DNA of 64,000 bases. It comes from Alkalibacterium kapii (lineage in GTDB: Bacteria > Bacillota > Bacilli > Lactobacillales > Carnobacteriaceae_A). Below, piece after piece: positions 53,119 through 63,092 of the stretch. The notes beneath the pieces are model-generated. The model ran no database searches. It was not told where the DNA came from and saw only the letters and a list, made by a program, of their open reading frames with translations. The position numbers and the translations under genes are program-made. The number at the start of each line of letters is the position of its first letter. The stretch's first letter is position 1. The DNA lies in contig NZ_BJUY01000003.1 in the NCBI RefSeq assembly GCF_007988865.1, positions 79,681-143,680 of the forward strand, read 5' to 3'.

Positions 53119-54579
53119 TTGAATAAAAAAATGGTTGCTTACACTTTAGGGAGACTGCTTCAAATCGAAGCAGTACTTTTAGCCATTCCCTTGATCGTGA
53201 GCCTTTTATATAGAGAACCCTTAAGGTATGCAGCAAGCTTTTTAGTTATTGCTCTGCTTACCGGGGGTATTGGATACATGTTCACAAAAAAAATACCCAG
53301 AATAAAAACCTTTTATGCGAAAGAAGGGTTTGTCATTGTGTCCTTATCCTGGATACTGCTTTCTTTCTTTGGCGCTTTACCTTTTGTACTGAATGGGGAC
53401 ATACCTTCGCTGGTCGATGCTTTCTTTGAAACGGCAAGCGGGTTTACGACCACTGGAGCCAGTATTTTGACGGATGTTGAAGCGTTAGCTCATTCAAGTC
53501 TCTTCTGGCGCAGTTTTACACATCTTATTGGCGGGATGGGAGTACTGGTATTTGCTCTGGCTGTGCTTCCGCAGATGGAATCTGAAACAGTACATATCAT
53601 GAAAGCAGAAGTGCCCGGACCGACGTTTGGAAAAATCGTTTCCCGGATCTCTCATTCTGCACGTATACTTTATTATATGTATTTAATATTTACAGCAGTT
53701 GTTATCGTCCTGCTCATCATAGCAGGCATGCCGGTCTTTGATTCGTTCATTCATGCTTTCGGTGCGGCTGGTACGGGTGGTTTTGGGATGAAAAATGGAA
53801 GCATCGCCCCGTATGACAGCGTCTGGATCGAAGTCATTCTGGGTGCAGGTATGCTTGTCTTTGGTACAAACTTCAATTTGTACTTCCTGATTTTCACTCG
53901 TCATATTAAAGAGGCACTGAAAAGTGAAGAACTGAAATGGTATTTAGGCTTCATCACAGGTGCCATTGCTCTTATCACTATGCAGCTGACTTTTTCCAGT
54001 GAAACATACCATAACGGCTTAGAAGCATTAAGACACAGTTTTTTCAGTGTCATTTCTTTGATGACAACGACTGGCTTTTCTACAGACAACTTCAATAACT
54101 GGCCATTGTTTTCTCAAATGATTTTGATTCTTCTTATGTTTGTCGGTGGAATGGCAGGGTCTACAGGTGGAGGAATGAAGGTATCAAGGATAGTTATTTT
54201 AATTAAAACAGCCTTCTCTGAACTAAAACGGAATGCTTATCCAAACCGTATCGTGAGTATGCACTTTGAAGATAAACCAGTAGAGGGCGGGATGATAAAA
54301 GCCATTGCCAATTATTTAATTGTTTATGTGGGGATTTTTGTCCTGCTGCTTTTGATCATCAGTTTTCAGCTGGATGATTTTACGTCTGCGTTTACTACAG
54401 TAGCAGCTACATTAAATAACATTGGTCCAGGACTGGGGATGGTAGGACCTGACTCATCCTACGCCTTTTTCAACCCCTTCAACAAATTGATACTCTCCAT
54501 TACCATGATCATGGGACGACTTGAGATATTTCCTATTCTGATATTATTTTCACCAGGAATATGGAGAAAACGAGCATGA
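53119..54579 (+). CDS. trkH: TrkH-type K+ uptake channel subunit
   Basis: Membrane subunit of 486 residues with the two extra N-terminal helices of TrkH and four pore repeats: ETASGFTTTGASIL, FGAAGTGGFG, TTTGFSTDNF and a fourth LNNIGPGLG. The start is a TTG; GGATGGGG lies upstream. It is co-transcribed with trkA and ends at a terminator. A second K+ system, ktrBA, lies just to the left. Confidence 0.93.
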   Translation: MNKKMVAYTLGRLLQIEAVLLAIPLIVSLLYREPLRYAASFLVIALLTGGIGYMFTKKIPRIKTFYAKEGFVIVSLSWILLSFFGALPFVLNGDIPSLVDAFFETASGFTTTGASILTDVEALAHSSLFWRSFTHLIGGMGVLVFALAVLPQMESETVHIMKAEVPGPTFGKIVSRISHSARILYYMYLIFTAVVIVLLIIAGMPVFDSFIHAFGAAGTGGFGMKNGSIAPYDSVWIEVILGAGMLVFGTNFNLYFLIFTRHIKEALKSEELKWYLGFITGAIALITMQLTFSSETYHNGLEALRHSFFSVISLMTTTGFSTDNFNNWPLFSQMILILLMFVGGMAGSTGGGMKVSRIVILIKTAFSELKRNAYPNRIVSMHFEDKPVEGGMIKAIANYLIVYVGIFVLLLLIISFQLDDFTSAFTTVAATLNNIGPGLGMVGPDSSYAFFNPFNKLILSITMIMGRLEIFPILILFSPGIWRKRA

Positions 54580-54586
54580 CAAGAAT

Positions 54587-54624
54587 GCACCAGACTGGCT
54601 GTAAAGCTGCTGTCTGGTGCGTTT
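54587..54624 (+). terminator. terminator of trkH
   Basis: GCACCAGAC (54587-54595) and GTCTGGTGC (54612-54620) form a perfect 9-bp stem followed by GTTTT. Confidence 0.8.
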
Positions 54625-54637
54625 TAAGCTGTTATTT

Positions 54638-54680
54638 TTGTAAAAGCCTACTGCACACTGTAAAATTATAAGATACAGTG
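54638..54680 (+). promoter_or_regulatory. alpha-amylase promoter with overlapping inverted repeat
   Basis: TTGTAA (54638-54643), a 17-bp spacer and TAAAAT (54661-54666). The -10 is flanked by CACTGTA (54656-54662) and TACAGTG (54674-54680), a perfect 7-bp inverted repeat that would suit a repressor. Confidence 0.55.
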
Positions 54681-54721
54681 CGCTGAGAAAGCTGTATTAA
54701 AAGCGGAGGGAGAAAGAAAAA

Positions 54722-56173
54722 ATGAACGGAACTATGATGCAGTATTTTGAATGGGATTTGCCCAATGACGGAAAACATTGGCAGCGTTTGAAAGAGGATG
54801 CAAAACATTTAAAAGAAATCGGGATCACTTCTGTCTGGATTCCTCCATGTTACAAAGGCGTAGGACAAAATGATGTAGGCTATGGAGTTTATGATTTATA
54901 TGATTTAGGAGAATTTGATCAGAATGGCACCGTCCGTACTAAATACGGAACAAAAAAGGAATTGCTTGAAGCGATTGAAGCATTGCACAAGAATGGCATT
55001 CAAGTGTATGCTGATGTCGTACTGAACCATAAAGGCGGCGCAGATGAAACGGAAGTTTTTGAAGCCACACCTGTCAATGAAGAGAACCGGCATGAAGCAA
55101 TAGGTGATACACGGGAAATAAAAGCATGGACTTACTTTGATTTTCCTGGAAGAAATGGAAAGTATTCAGACTTCAAATGGCATTGGTATCATTTTACAGG
55201 CGTTTCCAATGATGAAAAAACTGGGGAGCAGGGTATTTTTAGGATTGAAGGAGAAGGTAAAGGCTGGGCTCCGGATGAGAACGTCTCGACTGAATTCGGC
55301 AATTTTGATTATTTGATGTTTGCAGATATCGACTATAATCATCCGGAAGTTATCGAAGAAACCAGGAAATGGATCCACTGGTTTATTAAAGAAACGAATA
55401 TTGACGGAATCCGGCTGGATGCTGTTAAGCATATCGATAGCGTATTCATGAAAAATCTGATTGAAGATGTGAGAGACACTTACGGAGAAGATTTCTTTTT
55501 CGTAGCGGAATACTGGCACCAGCGTTATAAGTTACTTGAGGATTATCTCGAGGAACATGACTATGCCATTTCAATGATGGATGTACGTTTCCATTATGCA
55601 TTGCATGAAGCAAGTAAACAGCGCAGTTCTTTTGATCTTAGACGTCTTTTAGATGGTACCCTTTATAAATCAAATGCAAAACAGGCGGTCACTTTTGTGG
55701 AAAATCATGATTCCCAACCAGGCCAGTCGCTGGAATCTTACGTTGAACCATGGTTTAAACCACTTGCTTACGGATTCATCCTGTTAACGTCCTATGGTTA
55801 CCCCTGCGTTTTCTATAGCGATTATCATGGTTACAGCGGTGATGTAGACTACCAGGGCTGTCAGCATGAGATCGACAAGCTGCTTTATGCCCGTCATGAA
55901 TATGCATATGGCGAGCAGAATAACTATCTGGATCACAGCAATTGTATTGGTTTTACCCGAATGGGCGATGAGGAGCATCCTGATGGGTGTGCAGTCATCA
56001 TGTCTAATGGAGACGAAGGTTTCAAAAAAATGTATGTCGGAGAGCTTCATGCCCGGGATACCTACATCGATTTGATGAAAAATCGTGAAGAAGAAATAAC
56101 TATCGATGAAAAAGGAGAGGCAACCTTCACTGTGAATGCTGAATCACTTTCTGTGTGGATAAAGAAAAGATAG
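54722..56173 (+). CDS. cytoplasmic alpha-amylase, GH13 subfamily 5 type
   Basis: Alpha-amylase of 483 residues without a signal peptide, so intracellular. The catalytic triad reads D233 (GIRLDAVKHID), E263 (FVAEYWH) and D330 (VENHDSQ), two positions from the B. licheniformis numbering. YADVVLNHKGGAD is the first conserved region. AGCGGAGGGAG precedes the ATG. It stands alone between terminators, with an operator-like repeat at its promoter. It probably digests imported maltodextrin or internal glucan. Confidence 0.95.
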   Translation: MNGTMMQYFEWDLPNDGKHWQRLKEDAKHLKEIGITSVWIPPCYKGVGQNDVGYGVYDLYDLGEFDQNGTVRTKYGTKKELLEAIEALHKNGIQVYADVVLNHKGGADETEVFEATPVNEENRHEAIGDTREIKAWTYFDFPGRNGKYSDFKWHWYHFTGVSNDEKTGEQGIFRIEGEGKGWAPDENVSTEFGNFDYLMFADIDYNHPEVIEETRKWIHWFIKETNIDGIRLDAVKHIDSVFMKNLIEDVRDTYGEDFFFVAEYWHQRYKLLEDYLEEHDYAISMMDVRFHYALHEASKQRSSFDLRRLLDGTLYKSNAKQAVTFVENHDSQPGQSLESYVEPWFKPLAYGFILLTSYGYPCVFYSDYHGYSGDVDYQGCQHEIDKLLYARHEYAYGEQNNYLDHSNCIGFTRMGDEEHPDGCAVIMSNGDEGFKKMYVGELHARDTYIDLMKNREEEITIDEKGEATFTVNAESLSVWIKKR

Positions 56174-56255
56174 GAATCGCTAACAGCAGTTGCAGTTGTC
56201 AAACCTTTTATCGTTAAAACGGCAAGGTACATTTATATAAAAAATTCAAAGCATG

Positions 56256-56290
56256 AAAAAAAGGCTGGGACAAAAGTCCCGGCCTTTTTT
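56256..56290. terminator. bidirectional terminator after the amylase gene
   Basis: AAAAAAGGCTGGGAC pairs with GTCCCGGCCTTTTTT around a 4-nt loop. Same GGCTGGG core as at 47352. Confidence 0.92.
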
Positions 56291-56299
56291 AATAGAGTA

Positions 56300-56836
56300 T
56301 TAATCGTTGGGATTCATTTTAAGTGAAGCCTCTTCTTTACCTTCAGCTGCGGATTTGTCAATGTCAAAATCCTCATCGTCTGATAAGTAATTATCGTGCA
56401 GAGCTTCATCGACTTTGTCTTTAGGAATAGCCTGATCCTGTTCAGGTTCAAGAGGTGTTCCCTTTACATCACCTAACTTATCATCTGTATAAACAGATTG
56501 GCCGGCTGCCATGGCTTCAGGTGTCGCTGTGCCTTGTCTTTCTGCTTCACTTAAAGCAATATCACGTTCGATTTCCTGAATCGTCTGATTTAATTTTGCT
56601 TGCTTAGCATCCAGTTTTGCCTGTTCTGTTTCAAGTTCTTTTTCTGCTTCCATGTAAGACGTTTTGAAATCATCTACCAGTTCATAGGCCTTCTCTTCAC
56701 CGGAATCTTTCAATTTCATCGCTTCATTCTTCAAATCTTTTCTAAATGCTTTGCCGTCTTTAGGAGCAAACATTAAAGCAGCAAAGGCTGATGCAGCACT
56801 CATGAGAACAGCTTTCGTTAAACTTACTTTTGGCAT
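56300..56836 (-). CDS. YtxH-family protein
   Basis: Protein of 178 residues. The N-terminus has a short hydrophobic stretch (VLMSAASAFAALMFAPKDGKAFRKDL) typical of the YtxH/gas-vesicle-like family; a Lys/Glu-rich coiled coil follows (about 60-105) and an acidic tail (about 120-178). Function unknown; relatives are stress-linked. It is 27 bp downstream of the DUF948 gene, a common pairing. Confidence 0.8.
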   Translation of the reverse strand: MPKVSLTKAVLMSAASAFAALMFAPKDGKAFRKDLKNEAMKLKDSGEEKAYELVDDFKTSYMEAEKELETEQAKLDAKQAKLNQTIQEIERDIALSEAERQGTATPEAMAAGQSVYTDDKLGDVKGTPLEPEQDQAIPKDKVDEALHDNYLSDDEDFDIDKSAAEGKEEASLKMNPND

Positions 56837-56863
56837 GGGTCAATCATCCTTTCAAAAATCATT

Positions 56864-57325
56864 TTATAATGTATGTGAGGTGTTATTCTGGTGACGCTGT
56901 TTTTGCTTGTCGATCGTTTTATTGAATGCCCGTTTAAACGTTTTGGCTAAACGTGGGCCATCAGTCTTCAGTTCTTCATAGGTGTTTTGAGCAATGTTTT
57001 TGGAATAGTCAGGACCATTCTCTTTCAGATAAGTGAGCGAGTGAGACAGACTGGATGCCTGATCAGAAAGTTCATTCATTCTTTCCAGATTGGTCTGAGC
57101 CACCTCTTTCGTATTGTCAGCACGTTTCATGATGAGGTTTACTTTCTTTTGCATGACATTGGCTTCGTTAGTAAAATGTTCAACCTGATCTTGTGCATAC
57201 TTTTGGGTCTTTTGAAGGTTTTCAAGAGTAGGCTTCATTTTTTTCACTGCGTATATTCCTATTCCAATAAGAAGAACGAGCGAGACGCCTAAAATAATGA
57301 GCGAGATAAGGTAACCAGATTCCAT
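56864..57325 (-). CDS. DUF948-family membrane protein
   Basis: Protein of 153 residues with one N-terminal membrane helix (YLISLIILGVSLVLLIGIGI, residues 4-23) and a long helical, coiled-coil-like cytoplasmic part (KKMKPTLENLQKTQ onward). GGAGG precedes the ATG. Pairs with the YtxH gene in a two-gene operon. Function unknown. Confidence 0.85.
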   Translation of the reverse strand: MESGYLISLIILGVSLVLLIGIGIYAVKKMKPTLENLQKTQKYAQDQVEHFTNEANVMQKKVNLIMKRADNTKEVAQTNLERMNELSDQASSLSHSLTYLKENGPDYSKNIAQNTYEELKTDGPRLAKTFKRAFNKTIDKQKQRHQNNTSHTL

Positions 57326-57593
57326 TTTTTTGCCTCCTTTATTGTTCAGTTTTTATAATAATGACGTTTATAGTATAAGGATACCATGAAGCAAATAGAA
57401 CACCAACTGAAACGCTAAAGAAAAGATATTGCTTGAAAGAGCTTTAATTGTTAGAATAGTAGCAACACAATAGGATTTCTGTGTGCCGAAATTAGATAAT
57501 AAAAATTGAGCTTTGAAGCAAAGAAGAAAGTCAATGAAACAGCAGACAGGCTACCTTGAAGTTTGAATTCTGTTGCTTCAAAAGGAGAAAATT

Positions 57594-58118
57594 ATGGCTA
57601 ACGAATGGACTGGGTCTGATCAGAAGAAAAAGGAAGATAAAACCAACACAGTGGAGATAATGCTGAGTGCTGTGACGGATGGAGAAATCATTTCAGTTGA
57701 ACAAGTAGAGGATGATGTATTCTCGCAGAAAATGATTGGTGATGGATACGCAATAAAACCGACATCCGAAGTGGTCTATGCTCCGGTTTCAGGTAAGCTG
57801 ATCGAAGTGGCGGATGCAAAGCATGCCTATTATATAGAAACAGACAGTGGATTGAAGATCCTGATACACATCGGCATAGATACACTGCTGATGAATGGTA
57901 TAGGATTCCAGACCTCACTCGAAAAAAATACCCGCGTAGAAAAAGGAGATCAACTGGCAACGTTTGACCAGCAGCTGATCCAGGACAAAGGGTTCGATCC
58001 TGTCATACCTGTCATTGTTTTAGAACACAGCTCTGTTGTAGCACTGGAAACCTTTCCCAATAAAGAAGCTGTGGCTAAAAAAACAAATGCCTTGAAAGTG
58101 ACGGTAACAAAGGGATGA
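57594..58118 (+). CDS. stand-alone PTS EIIA, glucose (Crr) type
   Basis: Cytoplasmic phosphocarrier of 174 residues: SPVSGK-like VYAPVSGKLIEV near residue 60 and the phospho-His region KILIHIGIDTLLMNG near residue 90. It is single-domain, with no EIIB/C alongside. I chose the ATG at 57594 after AAAGGAG. Trehalose EIIBC at 14288-15796 lacks an EIIA, so this protein is a candidate donor (inference). It lies between the DUF948 gene and walR. Confidence 0.92.
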   Translation: MANEWTGSDQKKKEDKTNTVEIMLSAVTDGEIISVEQVEDDVFSQKMIGDGYAIKPTSEVVYAPVSGKLIEVADAKHAYYIETDSGLKILIHIGIDTLLMNGIGFQTSLEKNTRVEKGDQLATFDQQLIQDKGFDPVIPVIVLEHSSVVALETFPNKEAVAKKTNALKVTVTKG

Positions 58119-58140
58119 GAACTGTTTCAACAGTGTAAAA

Positions 58141-58169
58141 TTGTACATCCTCTACAGTTAAGATATAAT
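58141..58169 (+). promoter_or_regulatory. walRK operon promoter
   Basis: TTGTAC (58141-58146), a 17-bp spacer and TATAAT (58164-58169), 60 bp upstream of the walR start. Confidence 0.75.
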
Positions 58170-58228
58170 TGAAAGATAAAGAATCGCGCGTTTATGAAGG
58201 ACAAAAAAAGTTCTGAGGAGGAACACCA

Positions 58229-58942
58229 TTGAAAAAGATACTAGTTGTGGATGATGAAAAACCGATTTCCGATATTGTCAAGTTTAACCTTGAAAAAGAA
58301 GGCTTCGAAGTGATCACTGCCTTTGATGGAGAAGAAGCACTGGAAAAAGCGAATCAGGAAAATCCCGATTTGATTGTTTTGGATCTTATGCTGCCTAAAA
58401 TGGATGGACTCGAAGTGACTCGGGAGGTTAGAAAAACCAGAGATATTCCTATTATCATGGTTACAGCTAAAGATCAGGAAATCGATAAAGTACTGGGTCT
58501 GGAACTTGGAGCTGACGATTATGTCACCAAGCCATTTTCAAACCGCGAATTAGTGGCGCGAGTGAAGGCCAATGTCAGAAGACAAGCGTCTTTACAAAAT
58601 ATGGAATCTGCTAAAGAAGAAAACAATGATATCGAAGTGGGAGATTTAACTGTTCACCCGGATGCTTACATCGTATCCAAACGCGGAGAGTCTATCGAAT
58701 TGACTCATCGTGAATTTGAACTTCTTCATTATTTAGCCAGACATATCGGTCAAGTCATGACGCGTGAACACTTGCTTGAAACCGTTTGGGGATATGACTA
58801 CTTTGGAGATGTCCGTACCGTTGATGTGACAGTGAGACGCCTTAGAGAAAAGATTGAAGATAGTCCAAGTCATCCAACTTTCCTGGTTACCCGCCGGGGG
58901 GTAGGGTATTATCTAAGAAGTCCCGAACAACAGGAGAAGTAG
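58229..58942 (+). CDS. walR: WalR, essential OmpR-family response regulator
   Basis: Response regulator of 237 residues: receiver domain with phospho-Asp in [11 protein letters not shown] (about residue 53) and K in MVTAKD, and a C-terminal winged helix ([38 protein letters not shown]) characteristic of WalR/YycF. It controls cell-wall hydrolase genes. The start is a TTG after GAGGAGG. walK follows by 6 bp. Confidence 0.97.
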   Translation: MKKILVVDDEKPISDIVKFNLEKEGFEVITAFDGEEALEKANQENPDLIVLDLMLPKMDGLEVTREVRKTRDIPIIMVTAKDQEIDKVLGLELGADDYVTKPFSNRELVARVKANVRRQASLQNMESAKEENNDIEVGDLTVHPDAYIVSKRGESIELTHREFELLHYLARHIGQVMTREHLLETVWGYDYFGDVRTVDVTVRRLREKIEDSPSHPTFLVTRRGVGYYLRSPEQQEK

Positions 58943-58948
58943 TGGTTT

Positions 58949-60808
58949 ATGAATAAAAAGATTCGCTTTTATCAATCGATCAACACAAAAATAGTGTTAG
59001 TTATCGTGTTATTACTTGTATTCGCCCTGCAGCTGATCGGGGCGAATTTTATTACCCAGATCGAAAATCAGCTGATCACAAACTTTCAGGAAGAACGTCA
59101 GCTACAGATGGACTTTCTTGAAAGTGCTATTTTACCATCTTTGGAGCGTGAGGAAAGCGGTGAAGAAGGTGAGATAACGCCGGAGCAGGAAATCAGTAAT
59201 TTATTGACTGAATTCTCAGGCAGCGGGATCACTGACCTGCAAGTTGTCAATTCCGAACTTATTGTTATGGGAACAAGCGATACGACTCAGCAGAACATTA
59301 TCGGGCAATTATCTGATGATGTGGATTTAAGGCAGGCACAGATCACTGAAAATTCAATTACGAGACAGGTCATTGATTCGCTCACACAAAACAGGCGCTG
59401 GAAAATAGTCGAACCCATTTTCTCTTCAGGTGAAGAAAGGCAATTCATGGGTGCGATTTTAATGGAAAGCAATATTGAATCCGTTTATGATCAAATCTCT
59501 CAAATCACTTGGATATTTCTTCAGTCGAGTGCTGTAGCCATCATTTTGTCTCTGGTACTTGCCAACATGCTCTCTCGTGCTTTGACGAAGCCGATTAAAG
59601 AAATGCAGCTTCAGACACGGGAAATCGCTGAGGGAGATTATTCAGGCACGCTGAAAGTGTATGGTGAGGATGAATTGGGACAGCTTGCCAGCCTGATCAA
59701 TGACTTAAGTGATGACGTTGCCGATGCCCAGGAATCGATCGATGCAGAACGCAGACGTTTGGACAGTGTGCTGACACATATGACCGATGGCGTTTTAGCC
59801 ACAGATAGACGCGGGAAAATCATCATCATCAATGAAATGGCACAGTCCATGCTGGATATCGACCAGGAAACAGCTACTGAAAAAAATCTGTTGACCATTT
59901 TGGGTGTCCAGAACGATATGACACTGCGGAATATACTGGAAAAACAGGATGATATTTTAGTGAACAGCAGACAAAATGATATCCCGATCATTTTAAGAGC
60001 CTCTTTTTCTCTGATTCAGAGAGAATCTGGTTTCATCAGCGGGATTGTCTGTGTCCTTCACGATGTTACGGAACAGGAACGTATAGAAGAAGAAAGAAAA
60101 CAGTTTGTATCGAATGTTTCGCATGAGTTACGCACGCCTTTAACAAGTATGCGCAGTTATATCGAAGCGCTGGCGGATGGTGCGTGGCAGGATCCTGATT
60201 TAGCTCCGAGGTTTTTAGAGGTGACTCAAAATGAAACGGACCGCATGATTCGAATGATTCAGGATCTGTTGCAGCTCTCTCGCATTGATACAGGCAAAGG
60301 TATGTTGAATCTTGAGATCGTTGACTTAACAGAAATGCTAGACCATGTTTTGAACCGTTTCGATATGATGATTCACTCGGCTGAGTATGAAGACAAGAAT
60401 TATCGCATTGAAAAAGCCATATTGAACGAATCGATATTTGTGGAAGTCGATCCGGACAGAATCATCCAAGTCCTAGATAATATTATGAATAACGCATTAA
60501 AATATTCTCCGGATGGCGGCACGATTTCCGGGAAGATGGAAAAGAAAAAGGACACTGTGCTTATAAGCATCAGCGACGAAGGAATGGGCATACCAAAAGC
60601 GGATATCACTAAGATATTCTCCCGTTTCTATCGTGTAGATAGAGCAAGATCGCGTGCCATGGGAGGGAGCGGTTTAGGCCTGGCTATTTCCAAGGAAGTT
60701 GTAGAACAGCATGGCGGGCATATATGGGCTGAAAGCGTAGAAGGAAAGGGAACCACTTTTTATCTTTCCCTGCCTTATGTCCCCTATGAAGAGGAGGAGT
60801 GGGAATAA
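58949..60808 (+). CDS. walK: WalK, sensor histidine kinase
   Basis: Membrane kinase of 619 residues: TM1 (about 12-32), an extracellular sensing domain of about 150 residues, TM2 (about 185-207), HAMP, PAS (VLTHMTDGVLATDRRGKIII), phospho-His in FVSNVSHELRTPLTSM, and an ATPase domain with ILDNIMNNALKYSPDG and GGSGLGLAISKEVV. Phosphorylates WalR. Its stop overlaps the yycH start by one base. Confidence 0.97.
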   Translation: MNKKIRFYQSINTKIVLVIVLLLVFALQLIGANFITQIENQLITNFQEERQLQMDFLESAILPSLEREESGEEGEITPEQEISNLLTEFSGSGITDLQVVNSELIVMGTSDTTQQNIIGQLSDDVDLRQAQITENSITRQVIDSLTQNRRWKIVEPIFSSGEERQFMGAILMESNIESVYDQISQITWIFLQSSAVAIILSLVLANMLSRALTKPIKEMQLQTREIAEGDYSGTLKVYGEDELGQLASLINDLSDDVADAQESIDAERRRLDSVLTHMTDGVLATDRRGKIIIINEMAQSMLDIDQETATEKNLLTILGVQNDMTLRNILEKQDDILVNSRQNDIPIILRASFSLIQRESGFISGIVCVLHDVTEQERIEEERKQFVSNVSHELRTPLTSMRSYIEALADGAWQDPDLAPRFLEVTQNETDRMIRMIQDLLQLSRIDTGKGMLNLEIVDLTEMLDHVLNRFDMMIHSAEYEDKNYRIEKAILNESIFVEVDPDRIIQVLDNIMNNALKYSPDGGTISGKMEKKKDTVLISISDEGMGIPKADITKIFSRFYRVDRARSRAMGGSGLGLAISKEVVEQHGGHIWAESVEGKGTTFYLSLPYVPYEEEEWE

Positions 60809-62121
60809 TGTGGTCTAAAATCAGACAAATACTCCTGGTCATCTTGATCGGCTTAAGTGTATTTTTAAGTTTTCAAATCTGGACGACGGGTGTGCAGTTG
60901 CGAGATCCCGCTCCGAGTGGCGGAACACCTCTTCCGGCTTCATTGACGGACCGTTCTTTTATGGAAGTTTTTTCACCTAAAAAAATTATCTGGCATCGTA
61001 ATGCAATCGGTAGAACACTCGATATCAATACCTTTTACACCGCTGAATGGCTTGAAAACTATTTACCTGAAACAAGTTTTGGTACGATCGAACAGCCTGA
61101 AAGGCTCAGCCTGTCTGCTTATCAAGATTATCTGGCCAATGAAAACTGGGTCGAGTTTATATTTGATGCGCCTATTCCTTTCGGGCTATTTGAGGACGGA
61201 TTCGATGATTTACCGACTGACTATAAAAACCGGACATTCACTCATATGATTATGAAGAAAAACGATCCTGCCAGCACTTATTTTTACGATTCAGACGATC
61301 AGGTTCTTTATCAGGCAGAAGGGAGCGAATATACCGAAGAGATGATCGATGAACTGCTTTATTCGCAAGAAAATGACATGACTGATGTCGAGGCATTTGA
61401 AGTGGGGGGCCGTTTCATCTATCTCCCAGTGAATGAGCAGGAAATCGAGTACCGTGATTACCTTGTCGAAAGGCTGCCTAACAATTTATTTGTTTATCAG
61501 TTTTTCTCAGATCCATCAGAAATAGATGCAAGACGGTCAGGGAATACGACCCGTTATATCGATTTGACAACAGAAGTTAAAATCAATGATTCACTGAACG
61601 TGCTGACCTATCTCAGACAGCGATCAGATACGGAAAAAATGACGCTCAGTGAACGTTTGATCAGCAGTTATGAGATGCTGAATCAAATTGAAAATTGGAC
61701 AGACAGAGTCCATTACCAAGGGTTTATCCCTGCTACCAACAAAGTGATATTCCAGCGTTATGTCGAAGGGTACCCTATATACAGTTATCAGCAGTTTGAG
61801 ACGGTCATAGAGATGACTGTCGTGGAAGGCGGCCTGACAAGTCTGCAGGTTCCTATCCGTGTTGCTCAAACTTCCCTGTCATTAACGGGTGAGAAAACAA
61901 AAACCCTGCCAAGTGGAGAAGAGATTCTAAATCAGTTAAAAGAAATCGATCAGGAACTTACAGATATAAAGGATATAAGAATCGGCTTGACATGGACAGA
62001 AAGTGAAGAAGACGAACGCGTGGTTCACTTTGAACCGGACTGGTATGTAGAGACGCAAAACAACTGGATAGAAGTGGATCGATTTATTGAGGCACAGGAG
62101 GTATCGGTAAATGGATTTTAA
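60808..62121 (+). CDS. yycH: YycH, WalK-regulating membrane protein
   Basis: Regulator of 437 residues with one N-terminal membrane helix (ILLVILIGLSVFLSFQIW) and a large extracytoplasmic part. With YycI it tunes WalK activity through membrane-helix contact. I chose the ATG at 60808, ten bases after GGAGG; it overlaps the walK stop. yycI starts inside its last codons. Confidence 0.9.
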   Translation: MWSKIRQILLVILIGLSVFLSFQIWTTGVQLRDPAPSGGTPLPASLTDRSFMEVFSPKKIIWHRNAIGRTLDINTFYTAEWLENYLPETSFGTIEQPERLSLSAYQDYLANENWVEFIFDAPIPFGLFEDGFDDLPTDYKNRTFTHMIMKKNDPASTYFYDSDDQVLYQAEGSEYTEEMIDELLYSQENDMTDVEAFEVGGRFIYLPVNEQEIEYRDYLVERLPNNLFVYQFFSDPSEIDARRSGNTTRYIDLTTEVKINDSLNVLTYLRQRSDTEKMTLSERLISSYEMLNQIENWTDRVHYQGFIPATNKVIFQRYVEGYPIYSYQQFETVIEMTVVEGGLTSLQVPIRVAQTSLSLTGEKTKTLPSGEEILNQLKEIDQELTDIKDIRIGLTWTESEEDERVVHFEPDWYVETQNNWIEVDRFIEAQEVSVNGF

Positions 62122-62986
62122 AAAGATTGAAAATATTTTTCTGGTTACCTTCCTGTTTTTAAATATCTATCTTCTGGTCAGTTACTTTAATCGAAATGAT
62201 ATCCAACAAGCTACAAGCACCCCTGATCAGGTCAATCTTATACGGGAAATGGAACAGATCGGTATAGAACTCCCCACGCTGTTAGAGGAGCAAAGAGAAA
62301 TATATTATGTTCAAGCTGACAGCAATGATCTACTGGAAGAAAACGTAGATAAGCTGGAAAATCAGGCCGGGTCGATTGCTGATGATGGCACACTTTATAC
62401 GAGTATTTTATCTGATCCGATCGAAATACAGGGGAATCCTGAAGAAGGCTTTACAGAAGAAGATTATGAAAAGCTCAATGCCTTTATTGCCAATGGTTCC
62501 GTACTTTTCGGTGAAGAATATGATTTTTTGAGATATGATCTTAGTCAGAACCGCTTTGTCTATGCCCAAAAAGTCGAAGGCCTTCCTGTCGTAGATGGTA
62601 CCTCAGAAATATCGCTCTTTTATGGTGGAGACGGCAACATTATCTCCTACCAGCAGACATATGCGGGGCCGATGACTCCTCAGGGAACGACGCAACCGAC
62701 AATCACAGACAGACAAGCTATCGAAGTTCTCTTCACGAATAACGAACTCAGCTCCAATTCTGTAGTAGGTAAACCGATACTCACCTATTACCGTACATTA
62801 CACTTGGAAGATTTAAGTATGTATGGCCCAGTGTGGTATGTTCCGATTACGGATACAAACGGGGAACGTATCCTGCGCGTGGACGCCCTGGAACGTACGA
62901 TCATAAAAGAACCGGCCACACCGTATATACCGGAGGAAGAGGAACCAGAAGATCCCGAGGATGATGGTTCAGAAGATGACGAATAG
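62111..62986 (+). CDS. yycI: YycI, WalK-regulating membrane protein
   Basis: Protein of 291 residues with a membrane helix (IFLVTFLFLNIYLLVSYF, about 9-26) and an extracytoplasmic domain; the end is acidic and Pro-rich (about 272-291). GGAGG precedes the ATG, which overlaps yycH by 11 bp. The YycH/YycI pair acts on WalK. Confidence 0.9.
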   Translation: MDFKKIENIFLVTFLFLNIYLLVSYFNRNDIQQATSTPDQVNLIREMEQIGIELPTLLEEQREIYYVQADSNDLLEENVDKLENQAGSIADDGTLYTSILSDPIEIQGNPEEGFTEEDYEKLNAFIANGSVLFGEEYDFLRYDLSQNRFVYAQKVEGLPVVDGTSEISLFYGGDGNIISYQQTYAGPMTPQGTTQPTITDRQAIEVLFTNNELSSNSVVGKPILTYYRTLHLEDLSMYGPVWYVPITDTNGERILRVDALERTIIKEPATPYIPEEEEPEDPEDDGSEDDE

Positions 62987-63092
62987 CTTAGAAGAAATAG
63001 AGATCGGCTGAACGTTAAAAGCACCCTTGCTTGTTTGAGTTGTCTTGTTGTAAGATAAGACTTGAGTGTTTGCAGGGAAAGGAATAAAAGAC

